From: Clostridium sp.
GTDB lineage: Bacteria > Bacillota > Clostridia > Lachnospirales > Lachnospiraceae
Direction of reading: 5' to 3'
Assembly (NCBI GenBank): GCA_021770825.1
Contig: JAETQD010000004.1
Coordinates: 124,001 to 188,000, forward strand
DNA: 64,000 nt
The number at the start of each line of letters is the position of its first letter. The first letter of the stretch is position 1. A model generated the notes under the pieces. The model did not search any database. It was not told the DNA's origin and saw only the letters and a program-made list of their open reading frames with translations. Shown here piece by piece: positions 25,067 through 32,715 of the stretch. Position numbers and translations under genes: made by a program.

Positions 25067-25441
25067 CTATTTTCCGGCTTCGCCCTTGATGTGGGCCTTG
25101 ATGGCGGCAAAGCTTTTGGCGCTGATCACGTGCTCGATGCGGCAGGCATCCTCAGAAGCCGTTTCCTTGTCAACGCCTAACTTCATAAGCCAGTCAGACA
25201 GAGCCGTATGACGTTCGTAGATGGTTTCTGCGATTTTACGTCCGGATTCGGTCAGGGTGATATGGCCGTTTTCATCCACAAGAATGTATCCGTTTGTTCT
25301 TAAATTTTTCATGGCGACGCTGACACTGGGCTTGGAGAATCCCAGTTCGTTGGCAATATCAATGGAGCGGACATAGGGCTTTTCCTGTCCCAAAATGAGA
25401 ATGGTTTCCAAATAGTTTTCTGCTGATTCCTGAATTTTCAA
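25067..25441 (-). CDS. DtxR/MntR-family metal-dependent transcription regulator
   Basis: This 124-residue protein is a short (SH3-less) DtxR-family repressor, which binds DNA when loaded with Fe(II) or Mn(II). It starts IQESAENYLETILIL and has the winged helix VRSIDIANELGFSKPSVSVAMKNLRTNGYI. The metal- and dimerisation-domain residues are in ERHTALSDWLMKLGVDKETASEDACRIEHVIS, where Glu, His, Cys and the second Glu-His match the family's metal ligands. The promoter is at 25481-25509. Across the intergenic region lies a GCTAAC-type palindrome that fits a DtxR-type operator, so it probably controls the divergent DUF2325 operon and perhaps itself. Confidence 0.93.
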   Translation of the reverse strand: MKIQESAENYLETILILGQEKPYVRSIDIANELGFSKPSVSVAMKNLRTNGYILVDENGHITLTESGRKIAETIYERHTALSDWLMKLGVDKETASEDACRIEHVISAKSFAAIKAHIKGEAGK

Positions 25442-25480
25442 TCAAATACCCCCTATTACAAGTAGAAGTCAATTGATTTT

Positions 25481-25509
25481 AGTATAACACAACATAGAAT
25501 TACGGTCAA
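25481..25509 (-). promoter_or_regulatory. Promoter of the DtxR-type regulator
   Basis: On the minus strand, -35 TTGACC (25509-25504) and extended -10 TGTTATACT (ending at 25481) have a 17-base spacer. The mRNA leader is about 35 bases. Confidence 0.75.
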
Positions 25510-25533
25510 ATTTAAAGTTTCAAAAAATCGGTC

Positions 25534-25588
25534 TTGACAAAATGGTTATCGAATGCTAACTTATAAACATAAGTTAGCAGAAGCTAAC
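25534..25588 (+). promoter_or_regulatory. Promoter and DtxR-type operator of the DUF2325 operon
   Basis: TTGACA at 25534-25539 has a -10 candidate TAACTT at 25557-25562 (17-base spacer). The -10 is buried in a perfect inverted repeat, GCTAACTTA (25555-25563) and TAAGTTAGC (25570-25578), and a third half-site GCTAAC follows at 25583-25588, making GTTAGC-AGAA-GCTAAC as a second palindrome. TTAGn-type palindromes rich in GCTAA/TTAGC are typical of DtxR-family boxes. Binding here would block RNA polymerase. Confidence 0.7.
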
Positions 25589-25647
25589 TAAAATGGAAAA
25601 ATTCGCTGACGGCAGCAAAAATAAACAGACCAGGAGGGAATCGGCAT

Positions 25648-25929
25648 ATGAGCGTTGTTATCATTGGAGGACATGACCGTATGGTCAGACAGTACAAGGA
25701 AATCTGTCAGAATCATAAATATAAGGCAAAGGTATTTACCCAGATGAAAACAGGACTGGATAAACAAATCGGATGTCCAGATTTGCTGATTCTGTTCACC
25801 AGCACCGTATCTCACAAAATGATTCGCTGTGTCCTGGACAAAGTGGATGAGCAGAGAACCAACGTGGTCCGCTGCCACACCAGCAGCCAGAATGCGCTGG
25901 AAGAGATTCTTGAGAGACATTGTTCCTAA
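25648..25929 (+). CDS. DUF2325 protein
   Basis: This 93-residue cytoplasmic protein belongs to the DUF2325 family. It begins SVVIIGGHDRMVRQYKEICQNH, a small Rossmann-like beta-strand and GGH turn, contains PDLLILFTSTVSHKMI, and ends with a helical region after RTNVVRCHTSSQNALEEIL; Cys and His residues are in family-like places. The biochemical role is unknown. CAGGAGGGAATCGGCAT precedes the ATG. It is the first gene behind the DtxR-type operator, so it is probably expressed when iron or manganese is low. Confidence 0.85.
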   Translation: MSVVIIGGHDRMVRQYKEICQNHKYKAKVFTQMKTGLDKQIGCPDLLILFTSTVSHKMIRCVLDKVDEQRTNVVRCHTSSQNALEEILERHCS

Positions 25930-25952
25930 AGACAGGAGGCAGGAAAAGGAAG

Positions 25953-26606
25953 ATGAGTGAGGAAACCTTTGGCATCATGAGAATGATGGATATGGAAGGC
26001 GTGGAAACCCAGGCCGCACTGCAGTGTGCACCGCTTCTTGCAGGACTTAAGATTTCCAATCTGCTGCATGTGGGGGCTTCCCAGAAGGAAGAGGTCTTTC
26101 GCATGTTTGAAGGTTCCCCGGTTTCCTGCCGTCTGCTGTACCAGTGGAAAAACCGTGTGGCCCTGTTCCTTTACCGGGAAAAAAGCTTAAAAAGATATCT
26201 GTCCGGCGGGAAGGTGCAAGCACTCTTAAATTCCTTCGGATACGAATATGAAGGTATGGATTTGGAACCTGTCATGGAAAAGCTCTCCTCCCGCTACCAG
26301 AAATATATGGAAAGAAAGGCGTCTTTTCCCCATGAAATCGGCTTCCTTTTGGGATATCCGCCGGAGGACGTGACAGGGTTCATTGAAAACCAGGGCAGGA
26401 ATTTTCTGTATTCCGGCTACTGGAAGGTATATGGAGATCCCGCAAAGGCCAGGAGAGTGTTTGAAGAGTATGACAGAGCCAGAGAGGCTGTGATACGGAT
26501 GGCAGGAAACGGAAGAGGCATTAAGGACATCATGGCGTACTACCATGACCGGAAACGGCCGGGGTATGGATCCGCAGGATACAAACGCCGTCAATTAACT
26601 GCATAA
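25953..26606 (+). CDS. DUF3793 family protein
   Basis: This 217-residue protein is a DUF3793 member. The pattern ALQCAPLLAGLKISNLLHV near residue 22, FPHEIGFLLGYPPEDVTGFIENQGRNFLYSGYWKVYG in the middle, and a helical, basic C-terminus are the marks of the family; its function is unknown. ATG at 25953 follows AGGAAAAGGAAG. The family often stands next to flavodoxin and iron-transport genes in clostridia, and here it lies between DUF2325 and a broken flavodoxin in one operon under a DtxR-type operator. Confidence 0.85.
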   Translation: MSEETFGIMRMMDMEGVETQAALQCAPLLAGLKISNLLHVGASQKEEVFRMFEGSPVSCRLLYQWKNRVALFLYREKSLKRYLSGGKVQALLNSFGYEYEGMDLEPVMEKLSSRYQKYMERKASFPHEIGFLLGYPPEDVTGFIENQGRNFLYSGYWKVYGDPAKARRVFEEYDRAREAVIRMAGNGRGIKDIMAYYHDRKRPGYGSAGYKRRQLTA

Positions 26607-26624
26607 AATTCAGGAGGAGAAAAA

Positions 26625-26974
26625 ATGGATCAGGTTATTGTAGCATATTGGAGTCAGACAGGAAACACAGCAGCCATGGCAGAAGCCATCGGACAGGGAA
26701 TCGAAAAGGGAGGAAAGAAAGCCGTTGTCACAGATATTTCTTCCGTATCCATGGATGATTTGAAAGCAGCTTCCGCCTTTGCTTTGGGATGCCCGGCCAT
26801 GGGCGCTGAGGTTCTGGAGGAAGGCGAAATGGAACCGTTTGTAATGGAAGTGGAGGGCTTCGCTTCCGGAAAGAATATCGGCCTGTTCGGATCCTACGGA
26901 TGGGGCGACGGCCAGGGGATGAAGCCATAAGTGCCTGCATCGCCCTGGGAGAAGAGCTGGCAAAGCTTGCATAG
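26625..26974 (+). pseudogene. Flavodoxin, broken by an out-of-frame internal deletion
   Basis: Residues 1-98 read as a normal short-chain flavodoxin: VIVAYWSQTGNTAAMAEAI (FMN phosphate loop T/S-Q-T-G-N-T), FALGCPAMGAEVLEE, and NIGLFGSYGWGDGQ. After GDGQG the frame reads MKP and stops at 26928-26930. In another frame the bases at about 26919-26974 encode DEAISACIALGEELAKLA and a stop, which is the normal flavodoxin C-terminus. Compared with usual flavodoxins of about 140 residues, roughly 30 codons between these parts are missing and the frame is shifted. The truncated product would lack the last strand and helix and is probably unable to fold. The ribosome site AGGAGGAG is intact. Confidence 0.85.
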
Positions 26975-26991
26975 ACTGATTTAAGGAAAAA

Positions 26992-27037
26992 AGAGTTTCG
27001 CTCCGATTAATACCGACCGGAGCGGGACTCTTTTTTT
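26992..27037. terminator. Bidirectional terminator between convergent genes
   Basis: A 14-bp stem (AGAGTTTCGCTCCG with CGGAGCGGGACTCT) is preceded by six A residues and followed by seven T residues, so it can end the flavodoxin operon on the plus strand and the regulator gene on the minus strand. Confidence 0.9.
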
Positions 27038-27085
27038 AGCGGTCCGCCGCAGGCAGAGAAACCTGCGCGGCAGGATTTTTCGCAA

Positions 27086-28396
27086 TTAAAAGAAGGTCTG
27101 GATGAATTTCTGCTTGATAAAGCGGTATTGTCTGGTGGGACGCCCCTTGCCCTCCTGTTTCTGGGACTCAATCTCCTCGATCAGTTTGGAGTCCAGAAGC
27201 TGCTGGAGAATCCGGTTGCAGCTCCGGCTGGTGATGTTGAGCCACTGGGACAGGGAGGCAGCGGTGATGACGGAGTCCTTGTCCATCTGGAAAAGGCCCA
27301 CAATTTTAAGGAGATTGCTTTCGTTGATGCCGTTCTCCTGGGAGTAGGCCAGAGCCTTTGTATTGGAGTAGCTGTAATTTAAGGTCCTTGTGAGGGAAAG
27401 GGGGCCGGTCAGGATATTGTCTTCGCCATGAATAATGAAGCCATCGTTTTTTCCATATTTAATGGCCTCCTGGAGAGCCCGTTCCGCCTGATAATGGCTT
27501 TCTCCGATGGACTTTCCAAATCCGGCGCCCAGCCGGAATTCCAGATCTCCCTTCTGGTCCAGATAGGCGATCATGTCCTGGATTCTTTCAAAGCTGTCCC
27601 GGTACAGATCGCTGTCCATATCCAGTTCATAGCGGTTGGAGACGGAGTGGATGGCAAATTCGTACTGGAATTCCTTCCTGAAATCCAGAAGATATTTATG
27701 GAGGGTGATTTCCAGATATTCCCGGTCCATGGAGGTAATGTGCTCCGGATAAATCAGCTTAATTAAAATCACCAGCTTGCTGGACTGGGTTTTCTGCTTT
27801 AAGCGGATGGCATTGATGGCGCTTTTTATGGAATCCCGGATCATATCCTCAGAGGGAAGAATGTGGATGTAAGGGATTTTTAAACGGTTCAGCACCTCAA
27901 GCTGGTTGGTGGTCCTGGTGAGCATGATATCAATTTTCCCGGCGTCCCAGAGTTCCTCGGCCCGCTCCTTTAAGGTCTTATAATTGTAGACCGGATTTTC
28001 AAACACATAGGGCATGAAGTCGGCGCCCAGGTAATTTTTCAGGTTCATGAAATCGTTGACCGGAGTTAAAAAGTCAATATAGACCCGGTTTAACGGAATA
28101 TGCGGGTAGCGCAGGACAAAATTTAAAAGGATGGACAAAATATGCTTTTCTTCATAAGAAATCAGCGTACAGGGAACCTGGATGTTGTCAATGTGGGTCA
28201 GCATATAGGAATAACCCAGCTCACCGGAAAAGAAAATCACATCACAGGAATCCTTGCACTGTTCGTAGATCGATTCAATTTCCTCCAGCCGGTCATACAC
28301 GTATTTATGGAAGAGGCATCCGAAATCTTTCTGGGCAATGGCCCTGTCGATGGCGTCCATGGATTTCTGCGGACTCACGATGCTGATGGTAATCAT
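27086..28396 (-). CDS. Transcription regulator with PrpR-like sensor, degenerate GGDEF-like domain and C-terminal winged helix
   Basis: This 436-residue protein is a probable regulator of unnamed type. Residues 1-170 look like a PrpR_N/periplasmic-binding-like sensor (ITISIVSPQKSMDAIDRAI; DVIFFSGELGYSYML; AGKIDIMLTRTTNQLEVLNRLKIPYIHILPS). The middle (about 200-330) has the pattern of a degenerate GGDEF-type domain, FRLGAGFGKSIGESHYQAERALQEAIKYG, where the catalytic GGDEF is absent. The last 80 residues form a winged helix (DSVITAASLSQWLNITSRSCNRILQQLLDSKLI) with a basic GKGRPTRQY wing. CAT at 28394 follows AAAGGAG on the minus strand; a longer start is rejected. It is divergent to gdhA across a palindrome-rich region, and gdhA is its likely target. 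Confidence 0.7.
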   Translation of the reverse strand: MITISIVSPQKSMDAIDRAIAQKDFGCLFHKYVYDRLEEIESIYEQCKDSCDVIFFSGELGYSYMLTHIDNIQVPCTLISYEEKHILSILLNFVLRYPHIPLNRVYIDFLTPVNDFMNLKNYLGADFMPYVFENPVYNYKTLKERAEELWDAGKIDIMLTRTTNQLEVLNRLKIPYIHILPSEDMIRDSIKSAINAIRLKQKTQSSKLVILIKLIYPEHITSMDREYLEITLHKYLLDFRKEFQYEFAIHSVSNRYELDMDSDLYRDSFERIQDMIAYLDQKGDLEFRLGAGFGKSIGESHYQAERALQEAIKYGKNDGFIIHGEDNILTGPLSLTRTLNYSYSNTKALAYSQENGINESNLLKIVGLFQMDKDSVITAASLSQWLNITSRSCNRILQQLLDSKLIEEIESQKQEGKGRPTRQYRFIKQKFIQTFF

Positions 28397-28457
28397 GGAT
28401 AAGGCACTCCTTTCTGGAAACGGCAGGTCTTTTAATGACAAGCGTGTCGATAAATCG

Positions 28458-28574
28458 GATTCTGCTAGAATCGTACCACAGAATGTTGACAAAGTCAAAA
28501 GCCTATGTTAAAATGGAGTCAAATAAAAGACGTAAAATACATAAGTCTTAAATAAACGGAATTCTAGCAGGATT
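28458..28574 (+). promoter_or_regulatory. gdhA promoter flanked by two palindromic GCTAGAAT sites
   Basis: TTGACA (28486-28491) and TAAAAT (28509-28514) form a good promoter with a 17-base spacer, pointing to gdhA. A perfect palindrome GATTCTGCTAGAATC lies 13 bases upstream at 28458-28472, and a related AATTCTAGCAGGATT lies 45 bases downstream at 28560-28574, about 102 bases apart. Paired operator sites around a promoter suggest looping repression or paired activator binding. AAGAC (28527-28531) and GTCTT (28545-28549) add a further short inverted repeat. Confidence 0.6.
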
Positions 28575-28835
28575 TTTTCCAGATAGGGAAATGGAAAGAA
28601 ACCTGCGGGAAGGGGTAGAAGAATTCCCGTTATTCTGCGGGAAACCAGGGTATTACATAATCAATTGAAACAATTTGTACAAATGATTCAATATCCTGTG
28701 CAGTGTCTTCGGATTCCGGTATTAATTGAGACGCAAGGGTCCTAATTAAAGACGGGATTTTGTATTTTAAGTCTCTTATTGGTGCGAAAGAGCACAGGGG
28801 TTAAAAACAACCAAATTTAAGGAGGTATTTGCGAA
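28575..28835 (+). other. Long untranslated leader of gdhA
   Basis: From the promoter to the gdhA start codon there are about 315 bases with no open reading frame of note. They contain a possible hairpin TTCCCG...CGGGAA near 28623-28643, a perfect 12-bp palindrome ATTTGTACAAAT at 28673-28684, and two direct repeats TAATTGAGACG / TAATTAAAGACG near 28723-28753 with an inverted AAGTCTC copy about 20 bases beyond. I do not recognise a known riboswitch consensus. Confidence 0.4.
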
Positions 28836-30188
28836 ATGAGCAAGTATGTTGACAGAGTATTGGCGGAGTTAAAAGAAAAGAACGCTAACGAGCCGGAGTT
28901 CCTTCAGACTGCAGAAGAAGTTTTATCTTCTTTAGGTCCGGTTGTAGACGCTCATCCGGAGTATGAGAAGGTTGCTCTTCTTGAGAGAATGGTAGAGCCG
29001 GAGAGAACAATTGAGTTCCGCGTTCCGTGGGTAGATGATAATGGTCAGACACATGTTAACCGTGGTTACCGCGTACAGTTCAACGGCGCTATTGGACCGT
29101 ACAAGGGAGGCTTACGTTTCGCTCCGTCTGTAAACCTTTCCATCATGAAGTTCTTAGGTTTCGAGCAGACCTTTAAGAACAGCTTAACAACTCTTCCGAT
29201 GGGCGGCGCCAAGGGTGGTTCCGACTTCGATCCCAACGGAAAGAGCGATGCAGAAGTTATGAGATTCTGCCAGTCCTTCATGACAGAGTTATATCGTCAC
29301 ATTGGTCCGGATATCGATATCCCGGCTGGTGACCTTGGTGTAGGCGCTCGTGAGATCGGCTATCTGTATGGCCAGTACCGCAAGATCAGAGGCGCATTCG
29401 AGAACGGCACAATCACTGGTAAGGGAATGTCCTTCGGTGGTTCCTTAATCCGTCCGGAAGCTACTGGTTACGGCGCTGTTTACTATCTGCAGGCAGTTCT
29501 GAAACACGAGAACGATACAATCGAAGGCAAGACAGTTGCTCTTGCTGGTTTCGGTAACGTAGCATGGGGCGCAGCTAAGAAGTTAGCTGAGTTAGGTGCT
29601 AAGGCTGTTACCCTGTCCGGCCCGGATGGATACATCTACGATCCGGATGGAATCACAACAGAAGAGAAGATCAACTTCATGCTTGAGATGAGAGCATCTG
29701 GACGTAACAAAGTTCAGGATTACGCTGATAAGTTCGGCTGCAAGTTCGTACCGGGCGACAAGCCGTGGGGCGAGAAGGTTGACATCATTATGCCGTGTGC
29801 AACTCAGAACGATGTTAACATGGAGCAGGCTAAGAGAATCGTTGCCAACAACATCAAGTACTATATCGAAGTTGCTAACATGCCGACAACCAACGACGCT
29901 CTTAAGTTCTTAATGGATCAGCCGAACATGGTTGTTGCTCCGTCCAAGGCTGTAAACGCAGGCGGCGTTCTTGTATCTGGTCTTGAGATGAGCCAGAACA
30001 GCGAGAGATACTCCTGGACAGCAGAGGAAGTTGATTCCAAGTTACATCAGATCATGACCGGTATCCATGATGGTTCCGCAGCAGCTGCTGAGAAATACGG
30101 CTTAGGCTACAACCTGGTTGCTGGTGCTAACATCGTTGGCTTCCAGAAAGTTGCTGATGCTATGATGGCTCAGGGTATTGCTTGGTAA
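28836..30188 (+). CDS. gdhA: Glutamate dehydrogenase, hexameric, NAD-type
   Basis: GDH interconverts glutamate and 2-oxoglutarate + ammonia; in clostridia it starts the fermentation of glutamate. The 450-residue product is very close to the C. symbiosum enzyme along its length. The glutamate-binding and catalytic region PYKGGLRFAPSVN and PMGGAKGGSDFDPNGKSD (with the catalytic lysine and aspartate) precede the Rossmann domain GFGNVAWGAAKKLAELGAK, and the acidic/hydrophobic residues after it fit NAD use. Codon use is extreme in the same way as ppdK, so it is highly expressed. AAGGAGGTATTTGCGAA precedes the ATG. A GC-rich hairpin follows the gene. Confidence 0.98.
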   Translation: MSKYVDRVLAELKEKNANEPEFLQTAEEVLSSLGPVVDAHPEYEKVALLERMVEPERTIEFRVPWVDDNGQTHVNRGYRVQFNGAIGPYKGGLRFAPSVNLSIMKFLGFEQTFKNSLTTLPMGGAKGGSDFDPNGKSDAEVMRFCQSFMTELYRHIGPDIDIPAGDLGVGAREIGYLYGQYRKIRGAFENGTITGKGMSFGGSLIRPEATGYGAVYYLQAVLKHENDTIEGKTVALAGFGNVAWGAAKKLAELGAKAVTLSGPDGYIYDPDGITTEEKINFMLEMRASGRNKVQDYADKFGCKFVPGDKPWGEKVDIIMPCATQNDVNMEQAKRIVANNIKYYIEVANMPTTNDALKFLMDQPNMVVAPSKAVNAGGVLVSGLEMSQNSERYSWTAEEVDSKLHQIMTGIHDGSAAAAEKYGLGYNLVAGANIVGFQKVADAMMAQGIAW

Positions 30189-30226
30189 TTTGAGCAGTTA
30201 TCATAACTGAATCCAACTGAAATATT

Positions 30227-30264
30227 GGGGGTCATTGCGGGAGAACTTTCTCCCGCGGGGCCCC
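30227..30264 (+). terminator. GC-rich hairpin after gdhA, without a T-run
   Basis: GCGGGAG (30237-30243) pairs with CTCCCGC (30250-30256), and an outer GGGG (30227-30230) can pair with CCCC (30261-30264). No T-run follows (CTATATTAATA), so it may be a partial terminator or an mRNA-stabilising structure that lowers transcription into the next gene. Confidence 0.5.
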
Positions 30265-30299
30265 TATATTAATATCGTAAAGAGGAAGGAAGAAGAACA

Positions 30300-31262
30300 A
30301 TGGGATTTACAGTATTTTACACAGTACAGATCAGTGATGTTGCTACAAATATTTTTGAAGCAGCAGGCGGAAAAACTGTTGTAACCAATCATTTCTTTGA
30401 TGAAGCTGGTTACGTTGAAGAATTGAAGGAATTACAGCCAGAGGCAATTATGTGCCGTACCGAGCCGATCACAGCTGCCATGATGGACGCTGCCGGCCCG
30501 AACCTTAAGGTTATCGGTAAGCAGGGCGCAGGTCTTGACAACATCGATATCAAGGCTGCAACAGAGAGAAATATCCGTGTTGTGTATGCACCGGGCCAGA
30601 ATGCACAGTCCGTTGCTGAACAGGCTGCTTTCTTAATGTTAGCATGTGCACGTCGTTATAACTATGTTGACAGACAGTTCCGTTCCGGAAACTACAAAGT
30701 ACGTTTCGGCCTTACAAACACATATGAGCTTCAGGGTAAAACCCTTGGCCTTCTTGGCTGCGGAAGAATCGGCCGTATGCTGGCAACCATCGCAAAGCAT
30801 GGCTTCGGCATGAACGTAATCGGTTACGATCCGTTCTTAAAGCAGGAACAGCTTGGCGATCTGATTACCTTAGTTGAAAACAATGATGAAGTGTTCAAAC
30901 AGTCCGATTTTGTCAGCCTTCACACTCCGCTTACTCCTGAAACAGAGCACAGCGTTGGTATGAGAGAATTTAAGCTGATGAAACCCACAGCTTCCTTCAT
31001 CAATGCAAGCCGCGGTGAAGTTGTAAATGAGGCAGAGTTAATCCAGGCTATGCAGGAAGGCATTATTAACTGTGCAGGTCTGGACGTGACAGAGAAAGAG
31101 CCGCTTCCTCTTGACAGCCCCTTATACAGCCTTGACAACGTAATTCTCACACCCCATACCGCTGCCACAACAGAGCAGTCTGTAATCCGCTGCTGTGAGA
31201 CCGTTGCCAACGATATTTGTGCAGTTGTTGCAGGCAATGCAGCAAAATTTGCAGCAAACTAA
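30300..31262 (+). CDS. D-isomer-specific 2-hydroxyacid dehydrogenase (SerA-like)
   Basis: This 320-residue enzyme oxidises a D-2-hydroxyacid or reduces the 2-keto acid with NAD(H). It has the N-terminal flavodoxin-like half, the Rossmann motif GLLGCGRIGRMLATIA, an aspartate after it (GYDPF) for NAD, and the catalytic Arg in ASRGEVVNEAEL, Glu in VTEKEPLP and His in LTPHTAA. It lacks the ACT domain of long SerA forms. AGAGGAAGGAAGAAGAACA precedes the ATG. Lying just behind gdhA, a 2-oxoglutarate producer, it could be a 2-hydroxyglutarate or hydroxypyruvate/phosphoglycerate dehydrogenase; glutamate fermenters of the hydroxyglutarate pathway use such an enzyme, but sequence alone does not decide. 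Confidence 0.9.
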   Translation: MGFTVFYTVQISDVATNIFEAAGGKTVVTNHFFDEAGYVEELKELQPEAIMCRTEPITAAMMDAAGPNLKVIGKQGAGLDNIDIKAATERNIRVVYAPGQNAQSVAEQAAFLMLACARRYNYVDRQFRSGNYKVRFGLTNTYELQGKTLGLLGCGRIGRMLATIAKHGFGMNVIGYDPFLKQEQLGDLITLVENNDEVFKQSDFVSLHTPLTPETEHSVGMREFKLMKPTASFINASRGEVVNEAELIQAMQEGIINCAGLDVTEKEPLPLDSPLYSLDNVILTPHTAATTEQSVIRCCETVANDICAVVAGNAAKFAAN

Positions 31263-31278
31263 TTGTGAACAATGAAAT

Positions 31279-31318
31279 AAAAAGGAGCTGGACGGCCGGG
31301 CCATCGAGCTCCTTTTTG
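31279..31318 (+). terminator. Terminator after the 2-hydroxyacid dehydrogenase
   Basis: AAAAGGAGCT and AGCTCCTTTTT form the stem, with a GGCCGGGCC segment in the loop, and a T-run closes it. Confidence 0.85.
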
Positions 31319-31383
31319 TAATTCAGGCCGCTGCCAGAGCCATGGCACCCGGCGGCATGACATATGATACAAGGAGGGCATAC

Positions 31384-32562
31384 ATGACTAAAATAGTGGA
31401 ATCAGCAAAAGCATTGATGCCGAAGCTTGTGGAGATCCGGAGAGATTTCCATGAATATCCGGAGACGTCCCAGAACGAGGTGGAGACATCCAGAAAGGTT
31501 GCCGCTTATTTAAAGGAAATGGGCTGTGACCAGGTGATCGAGAACGTGGGCGGACATGGAGTGATCGGCATAATCAAAGGAGAGAAAGACGGAAAGGTTG
31601 TGGCACTGAGAGCCGATATGGATGCACTTCAGATCCAGGAAATGAATGATGTGGAGTACAAGTCCAGAAACGATGGTGTCATGCATGCCTGCGGCCATGA
31701 TAACCATATGACCGGACTGTTGGGGGCAGCCAAGCTGCTGTGCCAGAACCGGGATGCGATCTGCGGAACCGTGAAGCTGGTGTTCCAGCCCGCAGAGGAA
31801 TTTTCTCCCATTGGCGGCTCCAGAGGAATGCTGGAGTCCGGATATCTGGATGACATCGGTGCAATTTTCGGTCTCCATGTATGGCCCGATCTGCCCCATG
31901 GAACCGTTGGCGTAAAGGCAGGCCCTCTGATGGCAGCCACAGACCACTTTACCATCACCATCCACGGAAAGACTGCCCACGGCGCAAAGCCGGACCAGGG
32001 CATTGATGCTGTGGTGCTGGGAGCCCAGTTTGTTATGGCGGCCCAGTCCATCGTAAGCCGTAAGGTGAATCCGCTGGATAACGCTGTGGTGACCTTTGGT
32101 ATCTTCAATGCAGGAACCAGATACAACATCATTGCAGGAGAATGTGTTCTGGACGGAACGGTCCGCACCCTCAACGAAAAGACCCGCGATATGATTGAGG
32201 AGACCATGAGAAAGCTTTTGGACGGCCTCTGCCTCCAGTCCGGAGCCACCGCAGATATCGTTTACGGACGCGGCTATCCGGCTCTTGTGAACCATGCTGA
32301 GGATGTGGCTTTAATCAGAAAGACGGCAGTTTCCCTGTTTGGGGAAGAGGGCGTGGTAGATGTACAGGATCCGGCCATGCCGGCTGAGGACTTCTCCTTC
32401 TATCTGAAAGAGAAAAAGGGCGCCTTTGTATGGCTGGGAACAGCCAAAGAGGGCAAAGAGGTTTGGCCGCTTCACAACAGCAGATTCGATGTGGATGAGG
32501 ACGTTTTATGGAGAGGTGCCGCGCTTCTGGCACAGACCGCCATTGACTATCTGAACCAGTAA
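31384..32562 (+). CDS. M20-family amidohydrolase (N-acyl-amino-acid hydrolase type)
   Basis: This 392-residue enzyme belongs to the M20D peptidases (hippurate hydrolase/N-acyl-amino-acid amidohydrolase/IAA-amino-acid hydrolase). Metal ligands and catalytic residues are in LRADMDALQI, MHACGHDNHMTGLLGA, FQPAEEFSPIGGSRGML, and the C-terminal PAEDFSFYLKEKKGAFVWLG. The dimerisation domain lies at about residues 180-290 (HFTITIHGKTAHGAKPDQGIDAV). ATG 31384 follows AAGGAGGGCATAC; an upstream ATG at 31342 lacks a ribosome site. It is cytoplasmic. Its neighbours (glutamate dehydrogenase, hydroxyacid dehydrogenase and a broken symporter) suggest use of acylated amino acids or small peptides. Confidence 0.93.
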   Translation: MTKIVESAKALMPKLVEIRRDFHEYPETSQNEVETSRKVAAYLKEMGCDQVIENVGGHGVIGIIKGEKDGKVVALRADMDALQIQEMNDVEYKSRNDGVMHACGHDNHMTGLLGAAKLLCQNRDAICGTVKLVFQPAEEFSPIGGSRGMLESGYLDDIGAIFGLHVWPDLPHGTVGVKAGPLMAATDHFTITIHGKTAHGAKPDQGIDAVVLGAQFVMAAQSIVSRKVNPLDNAVVTFGIFNAGTRYNIIAGECVLDGTVRTLNEKTRDMIEETMRKLLDGLCLQSGATADIVYGRGYPALVNHAEDVALIRKTAVSLFGEEGVVDVQDPAMPAEDFSFYLKEKKGAFVWLGTAKEGKEVWPLHNSRFDVDEDVLWRGAALLAQTAIDYLNQ

Positions 32563-32607
32563 CAGAATATAAATTCCATGTCATTAAGATAATCTAAAAT
32601 CGTTCAG

Positions 32608-32639
32608 TAAGGGGGAAAATCTTCGGATTTTCCCCCTTA
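32608..32639. terminator. Perfect hairpin with TTCG loop
   Basis: TAAGGGGGAAAATC and GATTTTCCCCCTTA form a perfect 14-bp stem closed by the very stable TTCG tetraloop. There is no separate T-run, so it may end transcription only partly or protect the 3' end of the M20 mRNA. Confidence 0.6.
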
Positions 32640-32715
32640 AGCATTTCCAGCCCAAAGAATAGGTCATAGGCGTTATGCCGAAAAATAAATGCGATTATTG
32701 TTGACGGAGGGTATT

